Positions 15,239 to 24,719 of a stretch of DNA of 52,736 nt are shown here, one piece after another (position 1 is the first letter of the stretch; each line of letters starts with the position of its first letter). The stretch covers positions 1 through 52,736 of the forward strand of contig JAFGWG010000109.1 in the NCBI GenBank assembly GCA_016937255.1, given 5' to 3'. The position numbers and the translations under genes were made by a program. Source of the DNA: Bacteroidales bacterium (GTDB lineage Bacteria; Bacteroidota; Bacteroidia; Bacteroidales; DTU049). The notes beneath the pieces are model-generated. The model made no database searches, was not told the DNA's origin, and saw only the letters and a program-made list of their open reading frames with translations.

Positions 15239-18133
15239 ATGAGAATTGCATTAACTATACTACTCACTATACTGCTCAGCTTTCCGGCAATAATATCTGC
15301 TCAAAACTATGATGCAAAAGTAGATTCTGTTCTGAAGAATATGTCTTTGCGCGATAAAATCGGACAGTTGATGATGATTGAAGTATATTCAGATCGTGAT
15401 GAAGCCTACAATATTGCTTTTGCTGATACCATAAGAATGTTTAAGCCTGGAAGCATTGTGTTTTTTCAGGGAAGCCCGAATGCTGAAACTAAACTCCTTA
15501 ATGATTTGCAGAAAGCTTCTGAAATCCCAATGCTGGTTGCAATGGATGCTGAATGGGGTGTCGCCATGCGTCTTGATTCAGTGATTACCATGCCGCGTTT
15601 TATGGCATTGGCTGCCACAAACGATAGTGCATTAATTTACAATTATGGTCGTATTGTGGGCGAACAATGCCGCCGTCTTGGCATACATATCAATTTTGCC
15701 CCGGTGGTAGATGTGAATTCAAATCCCTTAAATCCGGTTATTAATTATAGATCGCTGGGAGAAAATCAGTATAAAGTTGCAGAATATGCACGTATATTTT
15801 GCAAGGGAATGCTTTCGGCAGGAACTTTACCTGTGGCAAAGCACTATCCTGGTCATGGTAATACTTCACAAGATTCGCATAGAACCCTTCCGCAAATTAA
15901 TGATAGCAGGGCTGTTTTTGACTCTGTTCATCTCTTGCCTTTCCGCGAAATGGTAAAAGATGATATTTGGGGAATTATGGTTGCTCATGTATATGCTCCT
16001 GCTCTCGATGATACTTATTTGTTGCCTTCAAGTTTGTCTAGAAAAATTATTCATGATATTCTTCGTGAAGAAATGGGCTATGAAGGGCTTATTATTACCG
16101 ATGCCTTGATGATGAAAGGCGTTACGCGAGGAAATAAAAGCGGGTCAATAGAAGTTCAGGCTTATATGGCCGGGAATGATTTATTGCTAATGCCGGAAGA
16201 TTTGGATATTGCAATAGATTCTATGATTGCGGCAGTAAATGACGGAAGAATTAGGGAGGCTGATATAGACGAAAGTGTACGCAAAGTTTTACTGAGTAAA
16301 TTTGAACTTGGACTTTTTGATGAAGTAGACGTTCCTCTTGAAAATCTAACAGAAGATCTTAATAAACCTGAGTATTTCGATTATGCCCAGCAAATGTTTG
16401 ACAAAGCTGTGACTTTGGTTTACGATCACGATTCTCTTGTGCCGTTTTCCGGAAGTCGGGCAGATGTTCCCGTTGTTTCATTTTATATTAATGAGGAAAG
16501 TTCTTTTCATAATGAGGCAAAGAAATTTGCTAGAATAAATACCTTTTTTATCCCTGATCCTGCAAAAACGGCTGAGGTAAACTCCGTTCTTCAGAAAGTG
16601 GCGGCATACGATACTTTAATTCTTTGTGTGCACCAGATGAATTATTGGACTCGTGATAATTATCGATTTACTTCAGATTTGCGCTCTGTTGTGAATCGTT
16701 TTGCAACTAAGCATAAAGTGATTCTCTGCCTCATGGGAAATCCGTATGCGTTCGGAATGTACACATACGCCAATGCGCCAAGGGCATTGATTGTGGGATA
16801 CGAAAGAAATGAAATGGCTGAAATTTCAATTGCCAGAGCATTATTTGGTTCTATTCCGTTTCGAGGTAAGCTTCCCGTTACTATCAGTCAGTATTTTCCT
16901 GCTGGCACTGGAATTCAAACACAAAATAATGGCGTGCTGCATGAAGCGAAACCCGAAGATTTAGGAATAGATCTTAGGCCGCTTGCCGAGATTGATTCTA
17001 TTGTAGAACAGGCCATAAAAGATACTGCGTTCCCGGGCTGCCAGATTTTGGCTGTAAAAGATGGAAATATCTTTTACAATAAATCTTTTGGATATCATAC
17101 CTACGATTCTCTGCTACCGGTGCAAAACTCAGATTTATATGATCTGGCTTCTCTAACCAAAATGCTGGCTACTACGCTTGCTGTTATGAAATTTTATGAA
17201 AATGGAGTCATTGACTTGCAGAGCTCATTGAAAAATTATCTCAGCATTTCTGATGGAACTCCGGTTGGCGAATTGCATCTCGATCGCATTCTTACTCATT
17301 CTTCAGGATTACCTCCTTGGATTCCATTTCATTTTCTAGTAATGAATAAACCCGATTTGGATCCATATTGGGTAGCCACTTCAAAATCATCAACACATTC
17401 TGTACAAATATGTGATGGCCTTTACGTTCGTCCTGAAATTTCAGATACGATTATGCAGCGAATATTGCATTCAAAACTTAAACCAGATCAGGGATATAAA
17501 TATAGCGATCTGGGATTTATTCTGCTGAAATTTATGGTTGAGGAACTTTCGGCGAAAGATTTTGAAGCTTATATGAATGAATCATTCTACTATCCTTTAG
17601 GGCTGAATTCGATGATGTATAATCCATTACGAAAATTTGATTTGACTGCGATTCCTCCCACCGAGCAGGATACTTTATTCCGCGATAAACTGATACAAGG
17701 ATATGTGCATGATCAAAATGCCTCATTATTTGGAGGAGTGGCCGGACATGCCGGGCTTTTTTCAAATGCCTACGATATTGGTGTGATTATGCAAATGCTG
17801 ATGCAGGGCGGAAAATACGGGGGTAAGCAGTATCTGAAAACATCAACTATTTTGAAGTTTACCTCTACATATTTTGATAAAAATCGCCGTGGCCTTGGAT
17901 TCGATAAGAGTGTTATGCGAAAATACGGAAATGCATGTATTGAAGCTTCCCCTAGGAGTTACGGACACTCAGGATTTACAGGAACCTATGTGTGGAGCGA
18001 TCCCGATAATGGATTGATTTACATATTCCTGTCCAATCGCGTATATCCCGATGCCGAAAATTCAAAACTGGTTAAGGAAAATATTCGCACAAGAATTCAC
18101 AGCCTCTTCTACGAAGCGGTTTTAAATAATTGA
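15239..18133 (+). CDS. fused GH3 beta-N-acetylhexosaminidase and class C beta-lactamase-like serine hydrolase, exported
   Basis: 964 residues with a signal peptide (to SAQ, about 22). The GH3 domain (about 30-370) has KHYPGHGNTSQDSHRTLP with the general-acid/base His region at about 200-216, and the nucleophile Asp in IITDALMMKGV (about 285). A linker resembling a GH3 C-terminal domain follows (380-560). The serine-hydrolase domain (about 580-955) has SLTK (SxxK, Ser about 637), YSD (YxN-like, about 755) and HSGFTGT (KTG-box equivalent, about 909). A periplasmic role in peptidoglycan or muropeptide turnover is likely: NagZ-like cleavage together with a DD-peptidase or esterase activity. This fusion is known in Bacteroidota. 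It is followed within 2 bp by a TPR membrane protein. Confidence 0.9.
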   Translation: MRIALTILLTILLSFPAIISAQNYDAKVDSVLKNMSLRDKIGQLMMIEVYSDRDEAYNIAFADTIRMFKPGSIVFFQGSPNAETKLLNDLQKASEIPMLVAMDAEWGVAMRLDSVITMPRFMALAATNDSALIYNYGRIVGEQCRRLGIHINFAPVVDVNSNPLNPVINYRSLGENQYKVAEYARIFCKGMLSAGTLPVAKHYPGHGNTSQDSHRTLPQINDSRAVFDSVHLLPFREMVKDDIWGIMVAHVYAPALDDTYLLPSSLSRKIIHDILREEMGYEGLIITDALMMKGVTRGNKSGSIEVQAYMAGNDLLLMPEDLDIAIDSMIAAVNDGRIREADIDESVRKVLLSKFELGLFDEVDVPLENLTEDLNKPEYFDYAQQMFDKAVTLVYDHDSLVPFSGSRADVPVVSFYINEESSFHNEAKKFARINTFFIPDPAKTAEVNSVLQKVAAYDTLILCVHQMNYWTRDNYRFTSDLRSVVNRFATKHKVILCLMGNPYAFGMYTYANAPRALIVGYERNEMAEISIARALFGSIPFRGKLPVTISQYFPAGTGIQTQNNGVLHEAKPEDLGIDLRPLAEIDSIVEQAIKDTAFPGCQILAVKDGNIFYNKSFGYHTYDSLLPVQNSDLYDLASLTKMLATTLAVMKFYENGVIDLQSSLKNYLSISDGTPVGELHLDRILTHSSGLPPWIPFHFLVMNKPDLDPYWVATSKSSTHSVQICDGLYVRPEISDTIMQRILHSKLKPDQGYKYSDLGFILLKFMVEELSAKDFEAYMNESFYYPLGLNSMMYNPLRKFDLTAIPPTEQDTLFRDKLIQGYVHDQNASLFGGVAGHAGLFSNAYDIGVIMQMLMQGGKYGGKQYLKTSTILKFTSTYFDKNRRGLGFDKSVMRKYGNACIEASPRSYGHSGFTGTYVWSDPDNGLIYIFLSNRVYPDAENSKLVKENIRTRIHSLFYEAVLNN

Positions 18134-18135
18134 TT

Positions 18136-20262
18136 ATGGCCAGAAAATCAAAGCAGCACAATAAGAAGACAACTTTTAAAAAGCCTTCTCAAGGGTCGAA
18201 AAAAGAAGTCAAGACTGAAAAACCAGAAGCTATTTTTAAGAAAAGGATGAAACTCTGGATTCCTATTGCTGTTATTTTGGTGCTTACAACGATTGTGTAT
18301 GCCAATTCGTTTCAGAATGATTTTATCATGAACTGGGACGATGCAGGTTATATAGTGAATAACGATTATATAAAAACCCTCGATGGGGAATCGCTCAAAG
18401 CCATATTCAGCGATTATTATATGAGCAATTATCATCCGCTAACGACATTGACTTATGCTTTAGAATACAGTATTGCCGGGGAAAATGTGTTTCTGTATCA
18501 CTTCAATAATTTCTGGCTTCATCTTGTGAATATTATTTTGGTATTCTTTCTTGTGAAAATGCTGATTCGGAAAGGATCTCTTTGGGTTCCTTTTATAGTG
18601 GCGCTCTTTTTTGCCATACATCCCATGCATGTTGAATCTGTGGCCTGGATTTCTGAACGAAAGGACATGCTATACACTTTGTTCTTCCTGCTCGGCTTGA
18701 TCTTCTATTTGAAATATCTGCGTGCTGAAAAAGGCAAGCTCAAACCTTATATTTTGCTTTTTATTTTCTTCGTGCTTTCTCTCTTATCGAAGTCGGCGGC
18801 AGTGGTATTTCCTGTACTCCTTTTTGCATTCGATTGGTTTGAACGCAGAAAATGGTCGTGGATGATCGTTTTGGAGAAAATTCCTTTATTGGCAATGTCG
18901 GTTTTGTTTGGAATTATGGCCATGAACAGCCAGAAAGATGCCGTGCAGGATTTGGCTCCATTATTATCTACAGGCGAGCGATTGCTGATTGTGAATTTTT
19001 CATTCTTAACGTATTTGTGGAAGCTTATTCTTCCCATTCATCTTTCAGCTATGTATCCATATCCATTGAAAGAAGACGGGGTGCTGCCTCAAATCTATTT
19101 TATGCTGCCTCTTGCAACAGCTGCTCTGGGTTTTTTGGTATGGAAATTCCGCAAGGAAAGAGAATTGATTTTTGGATTGGCTTTTTTCGCGATTACCATT
19201 GCACTTGTAATTCAATTGCTCCCGGTTGGGGGAACTATTGTGAGTGAGCGTTATTCATATGTGCCGTATATCGGATTATTATTTCCTCTTGCTGTTTGGC
19301 TCGACCGAGCTTTTCAGAAAAAGAAAAATACTATTGCTGTTATTGTTGCGGTTCCTGCTTTATTGTTTTCCATGCAGTCGTTTGATCGGGTTAATTATTG
19401 GGAAAATGGAGATGTTTTGTTTACAGATGTAATCGAAAAATATCCTAAGCTTCCATATGCTTATAATAACCGTGGGTTCTTGTATTGGGACTATTATGCA
19501 TTGAAAGTTTACGCCGAAAATCCTCTGAAAAAAGATAGCTATGTAAACAAAGCCTATCAGGATTATACGGTGGCCGTTTCTTTGGATCCAAATTATAAAC
19601 AGGCTTGGAATAATCGTGCTGTGCTTTTATACAATACGGGTAAAATAGAAGAGTCATTGGCAGATTTTAATGTGGTATTGTCTATCGATTCTCTTTATTC
19701 TGATGGGTTGATTGGGCGGGCTAATACTTTATCTACATTGCAAAAATTTGAAGAGAGTCTTCCCGATTATAATGCCTATTTGCAAATTAAACCTGAGGAT
19801 ACAAAAGCCTATGTATGGAGGGCCATTGCAAATGCTAATCTCAAACGCTTTGACTTGGCTTTTGCCGATTTGAAATATGCATTGCAAAAAGACAATACCG
19901 ATTATGAAGCGTGGTATTGGACGGGAATTTGCCATTATAATTTGGCAAATTATGACTCGGCTCTTTATAATTTTAATCAATCTATTCAACGCAAGCAAGA
20001 TTTTTATGAGGTTTTTGCCTGGAAAGCTTTAGCACTGCATAAATTGAAACGTTTCGATGAAGCACTTCAGGTTTTTGCACATGCTATTTCTATGAATCCT
20101 GCAGATCCTGCCAATTATGTAAATCGTGCCATTACATTGTATAATATGAATCGCTATGATGAGGCTCTAAAAGATCTTCAAACCGCCGGTGAAATGCAAT
20201 ACCCGCTTAACCGCGAATTTTTCATGGCAGTGCAGAATAAAGATCCTTATTTGCAGGAGTAG
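18136..20262 (+). CDS. multi-spanning membrane protein with C-terminal TPR repeats
   Basis: 708 residues. A lysine-rich cytoplasmic start (about 1-35) precedes about ten membrane helices (about 38-420). The sequence between helices 1 and 2, with NDFIMNWDDAGYI, YHPLT and HPMHVESVAW, resembles the GT-C/TMTC-type glycosyltransferase-like TPR proteins. At least six TPR units follow (about 435-700), for example AWNNRAVLLYNTGKIEESLADF. Some family members act as O-mannosyltransferases; activity here is not established. The ATG at 18136 follows the preceding stop by 2 bp, and the in-frame TTG at 18130 overlaps it. Confidence 0.8.
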   Translation: MARKSKQHNKKTTFKKPSQGSKKEVKTEKPEAIFKKRMKLWIPIAVILVLTTIVYANSFQNDFIMNWDDAGYIVNNDYIKTLDGESLKAIFSDYYMSNYHPLTTLTYALEYSIAGENVFLYHFNNFWLHLVNIILVFFLVKMLIRKGSLWVPFIVALFFAIHPMHVESVAWISERKDMLYTLFFLLGLIFYLKYLRAEKGKLKPYILLFIFFVLSLLSKSAAVVFPVLLFAFDWFERRKWSWMIVLEKIPLLAMSVLFGIMAMNSQKDAVQDLAPLLSTGERLLIVNFSFLTYLWKLILPIHLSAMYPYPLKEDGVLPQIYFMLPLATAALGFLVWKFRKERELIFGLAFFAITIALVIQLLPVGGTIVSERYSYVPYIGLLFPLAVWLDRAFQKKKNTIAVIVAVPALLFSMQSFDRVNYWENGDVLFTDVIEKYPKLPYAYNNRGFLYWDYYALKVYAENPLKKDSYVNKAYQDYTVAVSLDPNYKQAWNNRAVLLYNTGKIEESLADFNVVLSIDSLYSDGLIGRANTLSTLQKFEESLPDYNAYLQIKPEDTKAYVWRAIANANLKRFDLAFADLKYALQKDNTDYEAWYWTGICHYNLANYDSALYNFNQSIQRKQDFYEVFAWKALALHKLKRFDEALQVFAHAISMNPADPANYVNRAITLYNMNRYDEALKDLQTAGEMQYPLNREFFMAVQNKDPYLQE

Positions 20263-20316
20263 AGACAAGGCATGCCATGTTCCTATTGCCTGTAAAAAAA
20301 GTATAGCATCTTATAT

Positions 20317-20345
20317 TGTGGAATGTGGAAGGTAGAATGTGAAAA
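20317..20345. repeat. GTGGAA-type spacer repeat, left of four-helix-bundle gene
   Basis: Reads TGTGGAATGTGGAAGG and continues in the same style. The right-hand side of the gene (20796-20833) carries the same type of sequence in inverted orientation (CCACTTTCC, CACTTTCCAC). The match is imperfect and partly a matter of simple composition. Confidence 0.4.
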
Positions 20346-20363
20346 TACTCAATGCGATTTGCC

Positions 20364-20714
20364 TTATTTATCAAGACTTCTTATTAATCCATATAGCAAT
20401 TTGGACACAATGGTGACTTCTTTTAAATAGTTTTCAAATTCACTCTTCGACAATAGGTTAATATCTAGGGCAGTGTATAACATAGACCTAACTTCCCCGC
20501 AAGAGCCTTTTGAATAGTTTAGATAGTTTTTGAATTCGGCTTTTGATTTGCGTTCAAATCCTTCTGCAATGTTATTCAATATGGATAAAGAAGCTCTGCA
20601 AATTTGATCTCTGAAAAAGTATTCTTTACAATTAATGAAATGGAAGAAAATGTTTTTATTAAGCTCTCTAGCTCTCTGCCAAACATCTAGGTTTTCGAAT
20701 TTAACAATAGCCAT
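20364..20714 (-). CDS. four-helix-bundle protein (23S rRNA intervening-sequence/Avd-like family)
   Basis: 116 residues matching the S23-type four-helix-bundle family. It opens with FENLDVWQRARELNKNIF, then FRDQICRASLSILNNIAEG, FERKSKAEFKNYL and a final helix. Proteins of this family are encoded within 23S rRNA intervening sequences or as free-standing genes and resemble Avd of diversity-generating retroelements. No reverse transcriptase, template repeat or rRNA is nearby, so it is a free-standing copy. The function of free-standing members is unclear. It is flanked by GTGGAA-type low-complexity spacers (see repeats). Confidence 0.88.
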   Translation of the reverse strand: MAIVKFENLDVWQRARELNKNIFFHFINCKEYFFRDQICRASLSILNNIAEGFERKSKAEFKNYLNYSKGSCGEVRSMLYTALDINLLSKSEFENYLKEVTIVSKLLYGLIRSLDK

Positions 20715-20795
20715 AAGTTTTTTTATAAATGTATAAATTATTATTGATTCATAAGATAATAGACAGTCAACCTTTTATAGGGCCAAACAGACACA

Positions 20796-20833
20796 CCTTT
20801 TCCACTTTCCACCAACCACTTTTCACTTTCCAC
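20796..20833. repeat. GTGGAA-type spacer repeat, right of four-helix-bundle gene, inverted
   Basis: Reverse complement contains GTGGAAAGTG three times with small variations. It lies directly before the OmpA terminator. Such runs are common between Bacteroidota genes; here they bracket the four-helix-bundle gene on both sides. Confidence 0.4.
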
Positions 20834-20864
20834 AAAAAAGCCCCTTCTTTCGAAGAGGCCTTAT
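20834..20864 (-). terminator. rho-independent terminator of the OmpA lipoprotein gene
   Basis: On the minus strand, an AAGGCCTCTTC arm, GAAA loop and GAAGGGGCTT arm are followed by a T run. Pairing includes a bulge and a G-U. It lies 23 bp after the OmpA stop codon. Confidence 0.65.
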
Positions 20865-20886
20865 AACGATTGGTTGGTTTTTGGGA

Positions 20887-21903
20887 CTAGTTACTTTCAA
20901 GAATCTTAAGTAACTCGTCAAGTTTCGGAGTTAGAATAATTTCGGTTCTTCTATTTTTACTTCTCGCTTCACTGTTGTTTGAAGGATCGAGCGGAACATA
21001 TTCTCCACGTCCTGCAGAAGTTATTCTGGAAGGATCTATTTTGGTATTGCTGAGAATGATCTTTGTAACACTGGTTGCCCTCATTACACTTAAATCCCAA
21101 TTGTCTTTTACCTGCCCGCTGCCTTTGTATGGAAAATTGTCGGTATGACCTTCAACCATGATATTGATGTCTGGATTTTCTGCCAAAACTTTAGCAAGTT
21201 TATTTAGGGCGTCTTTACCTTTGGCATTTACAGTCCAACTACCACTGGCAAACAATAATGACTCATCCATAGAGACATAAATCTTTCCGTTTTTCTCTAC
21301 AATGGTGAGTCCATTGTTTTCAAATCCTTCCAGTGCAAGTGTCAGTTTGTCTTTAAGCGCTTTAACAATACTGTCTTTGGCATTAAGCATGCTTTCGAGT
21401 TCGATAATTCTCTTTTCTTGGGCCAAAAGATCTGCCTGCATCTGATCCAGATTTTGCTTTCTCATATTCAGCTCATTTTCAAGCTTAAGCAATTCTGCTT
21501 CTTTCTGATTCAATTTTTCCTGAGTCAATTGCAACTCTGTACTAATTTTTTCTGTTTCATTTGCATTCAGGGAGAGCAATTCCTGATGTTTTCTGTTCAA
21601 CTCTTCGTAAAGAGAATTGAGTTTGTCATATTGATTAATCATTTTTCGCATTGAAATTCCTGTCATGGTGGTATCATTCTCCAGAATCATGACTTGTTTT
21701 TCCAATTGCCCTAATTTTTCCTCATTCTCTTTATTTGTGGCACTTAACTCATCAAATTGAGTTTTTATATTGGCAAGATCTGCTTCGGCTTTCTCTCTTG
21801 CAGCTTTTTCATCCTGAAACTGACGTGCAGGAACACAGCTAAATGCACCGAATACGATAAGCACCAAAAGTAAATTGCGATAATTGAATAAGATCGATTT
21901 CAT
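20887..21903 (-). CDS. OmpA-family peptidoglycan-binding lipoprotein with coiled coil
   Basis: 338 residues. A lipoprotein signal with lipobox AFSC (Cys about 23) precedes a long heptad-rich coiled coil (about 30-195). The C-terminal OmpA domain follows (about 205-330), with LLFASGSWTV, NPDINIMVEGHTD, LSVMRATSV, ITSAGRGEYVP and NRRTEIILTP. The domain binds diaminopimelate in peptidoglycan, so this protein probably tethers the outer membrane to the wall. It is monocistronic, with a -7-like TATTTTTG on the minus strand at 21927-21934 and a terminator after it. Confidence 0.92.
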   Translation of the reverse strand: MKSILFNYRNLLLVLIVFGAFSCVPARQFQDEKAAREKAEADLANIKTQFDELSATNKENEEKLGQLEKQVMILENDTTMTGISMRKMINQYDKLNSLYEELNRKHQELLSLNANETEKISTELQLTQEKLNQKEAELLKLENELNMRKQNLDQMQADLLAQEKRIIELESMLNAKDSIVKALKDKLTLALEGFENNGLTIVEKNGKIYVSMDESLLFASGSWTVNAKGKDALNKLAKVLAENPDINIMVEGHTDNFPYKGSGQVKDNWDLSVMRATSVTKIILSNTKIDPSRITSAGRGEYVPLDPSNNSEARSKNRRTEIILTPKLDELLKILESN

Positions 21904-21926
21904 TGTGTTTTATTTTAGATCAAAGA

Positions 21927-21934
21927 CAAAAATA
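21927..21934 (-). promoter_or_regulatory. -7 element for the OmpA lipoprotein gene
   Basis: TATTTTTG on the minus strand fits TAnnTTTG, 23 nt before the ATG at 21903. No good -33 element was seen. Confidence 0.4.
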
Positions 21935-22035
21935 CTACTTTTTAATGAAAATAACTTTATTACTTATCATTGGTTTTACACAGGCAAGAAAGAAGATAAA
22001 TATCAGATTAGAATATTTATGTGCAAAATCTTAAA

Positions 22036-22043
22036 TATTTTTG
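22036..22043 (+). promoter_or_regulatory. -7 element upstream of TonB receptor gene
   Basis: TATTTTTG fits TAnnTTTG. A TTG -33 is not evident. No riboswitch-like structure was recognised in the 50-nt leader. Confidence 0.35.
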
Positions 22044-22093
22044 CATTTCCTGCGCAAGTTTAACATCAGGAATTTGTCTAAAACAAAAAAAGA

Positions 22094-24553
22094 ATGCGAA
22101 AAATTATACTGGGATTGGTGTTGATATTCCCGTTGCTGGCATTTGCTCAGCCACAAGGAAGACCGGATGTTGAATTTACTCTTATTGGAACTGTTATAGA
22201 TTCCCTGAATGAAAAAGCTGTAGAATATGCCAGTGTGGCTGTTTTTTCTATGCGCGATTCATCTCTGGTTGCTGGAGGAATTACTAATGCAAAAGGTACT
22301 TTCGAGATTATTGTTAAGCGTCCCGGACGATTTTTTGTCACTATTGAGTTTATTGGATATGCGAAAAAAATACTTAGTTCTGTAGAATTGAAACCAGATC
22401 AAGGTACCGAAAAGAACTTGGGGGAGATTTTTCTCGCGCCTTCTGCAACTTCCCTAAATGGGGTTGAAATTGTGGCCGAAAAGCCTTTAGTCGAGCTTAG
22501 CATTGATAAAAAAGTGGTTAATGTAGAGCAAAATCTTACTACCGCTGGCGGAACTGCGCTCGAAGTTCTTGAAAATGTACCGGGAGTGGAAGTAGATCAG
22601 GATGGAAATGTAAGCCTGCGTGGTTCTGAAAACGTTACCATTCTTATTGATGGCCGTCCGTCAACGCTGGCTGGCGCAGATAGTAAATCAGTTTTAGAAC
22701 AGATACCCGCTTCTACCATTGAATCTGTTGAACTCATTACCAATCCTTCTGCTAAATACCGTCCCGATGGTATGGTGGGCATCATCAATATCATTCTGAA
22801 AAAGAAAAAAGGATCCGGACTCAATTCACTTCTTAGTGTGAGTTATGGTACATGGGATAAATATAGCGCATCTTTTTCGATGAATTATTCCACAAATAAA
22901 TATAATTTGTACGGAAGCTATAATTACCAGAACGAAATTAGCATTGGGTCTGGTAAGTCATCTTTCATCTATTATAACGACGATGACCATCATTTTCTAA
23001 ATCAGAAAATTGAATCTGAAAGAACAAACTTAAGTCATAGTTTTAAAGTTGGTGGCGATTGGTATATGGGCAGGAAAACAAGTTTGGGAGGAAGTTTTGG
23101 ATATCGCTTAATGAGTGGAATAGATCATGATCAAACCCTGTCTTGGTACCGCAATATTAATGATAGCATTACCGAAGCATATAATAATAATGCCATTGAA
23201 GACGAAGGGCGTAAGAATTACGACGCTAGCATTAGCTTTCAACAGAAATTCAAAAAACCCGGTCAACAGTTGAATATCGATGCGTTCTATTCCAAAAGTG
23301 ATGATATAGATTCTACATTTAGTCGTCGTAGTTATCTTGAAGATGATTTGTTTACTGTAACCTCTGTCGAATCACCAGAATGGTATTATACCATCGACCC
23401 AACCATTCACGATATTTATAATGCAAAAATCGATTATGTGCATCCGTTTAACGACAGCACAAAGTTTGAAGCCGGTTTTGATGGTTCGTGGACAAGAATG
23501 GATCTGAATACAGAATACTTAGATTATGATTTTGCAAATCAGGAATACACTTTTGATAGTGTTCGTTCCAATCATTTTCTTTTCGATGAAAATATTCAGG
23601 CTATATATTTGAATTATAGCACCAAAATAAAAAATTGGGGTCTCTCTCTTGGGGTTCGTGGTGAAATTGCTTCAACCAATGCCCGCCAGAAAGACTCAAC
23701 CGATAATGTAAGAGACTACAATAGCTTGTATCCAACAGGCGCATTGAGTTATAAGTTGTCTAAAACCAAGGAAATTATGGTGACCTATAGTCGTCGTATC
23801 AATCGTCCGCGCTCAAGAAGCCTAAATCCATATATCGATTATAGTTTCTATCCAAACCTGAGAACAGGTAACCCGTATCTCGATCCTGAATACATTAATT
23901 CGTTTGAACTTACCTATGCTCAGTACAGTAAAAAAGGCACTTTTATGCCAACTATTTTTTACAAAAAAGTTTACGATGTGATGTCACGATACCGCCAAAG
24001 TTTTGGAGATACCGTTTTTCTGATGACCTGGGAGAACTATAGTTCAGCCACTTCATACGGAGCAGAATTGATTTATACGTATAAGTTATTTCCGTGGTGG
24101 AATACAAGCATAAGTGGCTCTTGGTACAGGATTGAAATTGACGGAACAAATGTGGAAACCGATATTACCGGCAATAGTTTTGGTTGGAATGCCCGATTGA
24201 ATAACCAGTTTAAATTCAAAAATAACTGGGAAGCGCAGCTTAGTGGTTTTGTTCGTGGCCCAAGATTTACAGGTCAGGCCAATTTGAAGACGTTCTATAT
24301 GTTTGATGTCGCAGTAAAAAAATCTTTCTACGACAAGAAACTTGAAGTTTCTCTTCGTGCAAGAAATCTCTTCAATACCGGTGTATTTAAGATTGATTTT
24401 CAAGACGATGCCTACGAATTTAATATGGAACGCCGCAGAGAAGGCATGGTGGTTTACTTGGGGCTTACCTGGAAACTTAGTGGAGATTATAAAGAAAAAC
24501 GCCAACGTGGAAATTCTGAAGGCATGGATGGCGGTGATGATGGAATGCTATAA
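22094..24553 (+). CDS. TonB-dependent outer-membrane receptor (outer membrane beta-barrel family)
   Basis: 819 residues with signal peptide (to FAQ, about 19). A carboxypeptidase-regulatory-like beta-sandwich comes first (about 27-115: LIGTVIDSLNEKAVEYASV, then KGTFEI). A plug domain follows (about 125-240: LENVPGVEVDQDGNVSLRG, NVTILIDGRP), then the barrel to the end with aromatic-rich strands. The substrate is not predictable. No SusD partner is adjacent, so it is not a SusCD pair. A -7 box TATTTTTG lies at 22036-22043, giving about a 45-nt leader. Confidence 0.9.
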   Translation: MRKIILGLVLIFPLLAFAQPQGRPDVEFTLIGTVIDSLNEKAVEYASVAVFSMRDSSLVAGGITNAKGTFEIIVKRPGRFFVTIEFIGYAKKILSSVELKPDQGTEKNLGEIFLAPSATSLNGVEIVAEKPLVELSIDKKVVNVEQNLTTAGGTALEVLENVPGVEVDQDGNVSLRGSENVTILIDGRPSTLAGADSKSVLEQIPASTIESVELITNPSAKYRPDGMVGIINIILKKKKGSGLNSLLSVSYGTWDKYSASFSMNYSTNKYNLYGSYNYQNEISIGSGKSSFIYYNDDDHHFLNQKIESERTNLSHSFKVGGDWYMGRKTSLGGSFGYRLMSGIDHDQTLSWYRNINDSITEAYNNNAIEDEGRKNYDASISFQQKFKKPGQQLNIDAFYSKSDDIDSTFSRRSYLEDDLFTVTSVESPEWYYTIDPTIHDIYNAKIDYVHPFNDSTKFEAGFDGSWTRMDLNTEYLDYDFANQEYTFDSVRSNHFLFDENIQAIYLNYSTKIKNWGLSLGVRGEIASTNARQKDSTDNVRDYNSLYPTGALSYKLSKTKEIMVTYSRRINRPRSRSLNPYIDYSFYPNLRTGNPYLDPEYINSFELTYAQYSKKGTFMPTIFYKKVYDVMSRYRQSFGDTVFLMTWENYSSATSYGAELIYTYKLFPWWNTSISGSWYRIEIDGTNVETDITGNSFGWNARLNNQFKFKNNWEAQLSGFVRGPRFTGQANLKTFYMFDVAVKKSFYDKKLEVSLRARNLFNTGVFKIDFQDDAYEFNMERRREGMVVYLGLTWKLSGDYKEKRQRGNSEGMDGGDDGML

Positions 24554-24719
24554 TCAGTGTGAGTGTGAGCAAGAGTGTGACGAAATAATCAATTTTTCAG
24601 CTTTGAAACAAGAAGAAATAGGATCAAATATTTTACCGTAAACTGATTTTAAATTGCCAATAAATTAACTGTTTGTGCTTAAACTTCTTGTGTGATGTAA
24701 ATTTCCTCAAAATCCAATT

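Noticed and set aside
20364-20714. Diversity-generating retroelement (Avd-like protein as its accessory factor)
   Set aside because: No reverse transcriptase and no template/variable repeat pair was found nearby.
22094-24553. SusC-type nutrient receptor with a SusD partner
   Set aside because: The barrel belongs to the single-receptor family and the next gene is a T9SS protein, not a SusD lipoprotein.
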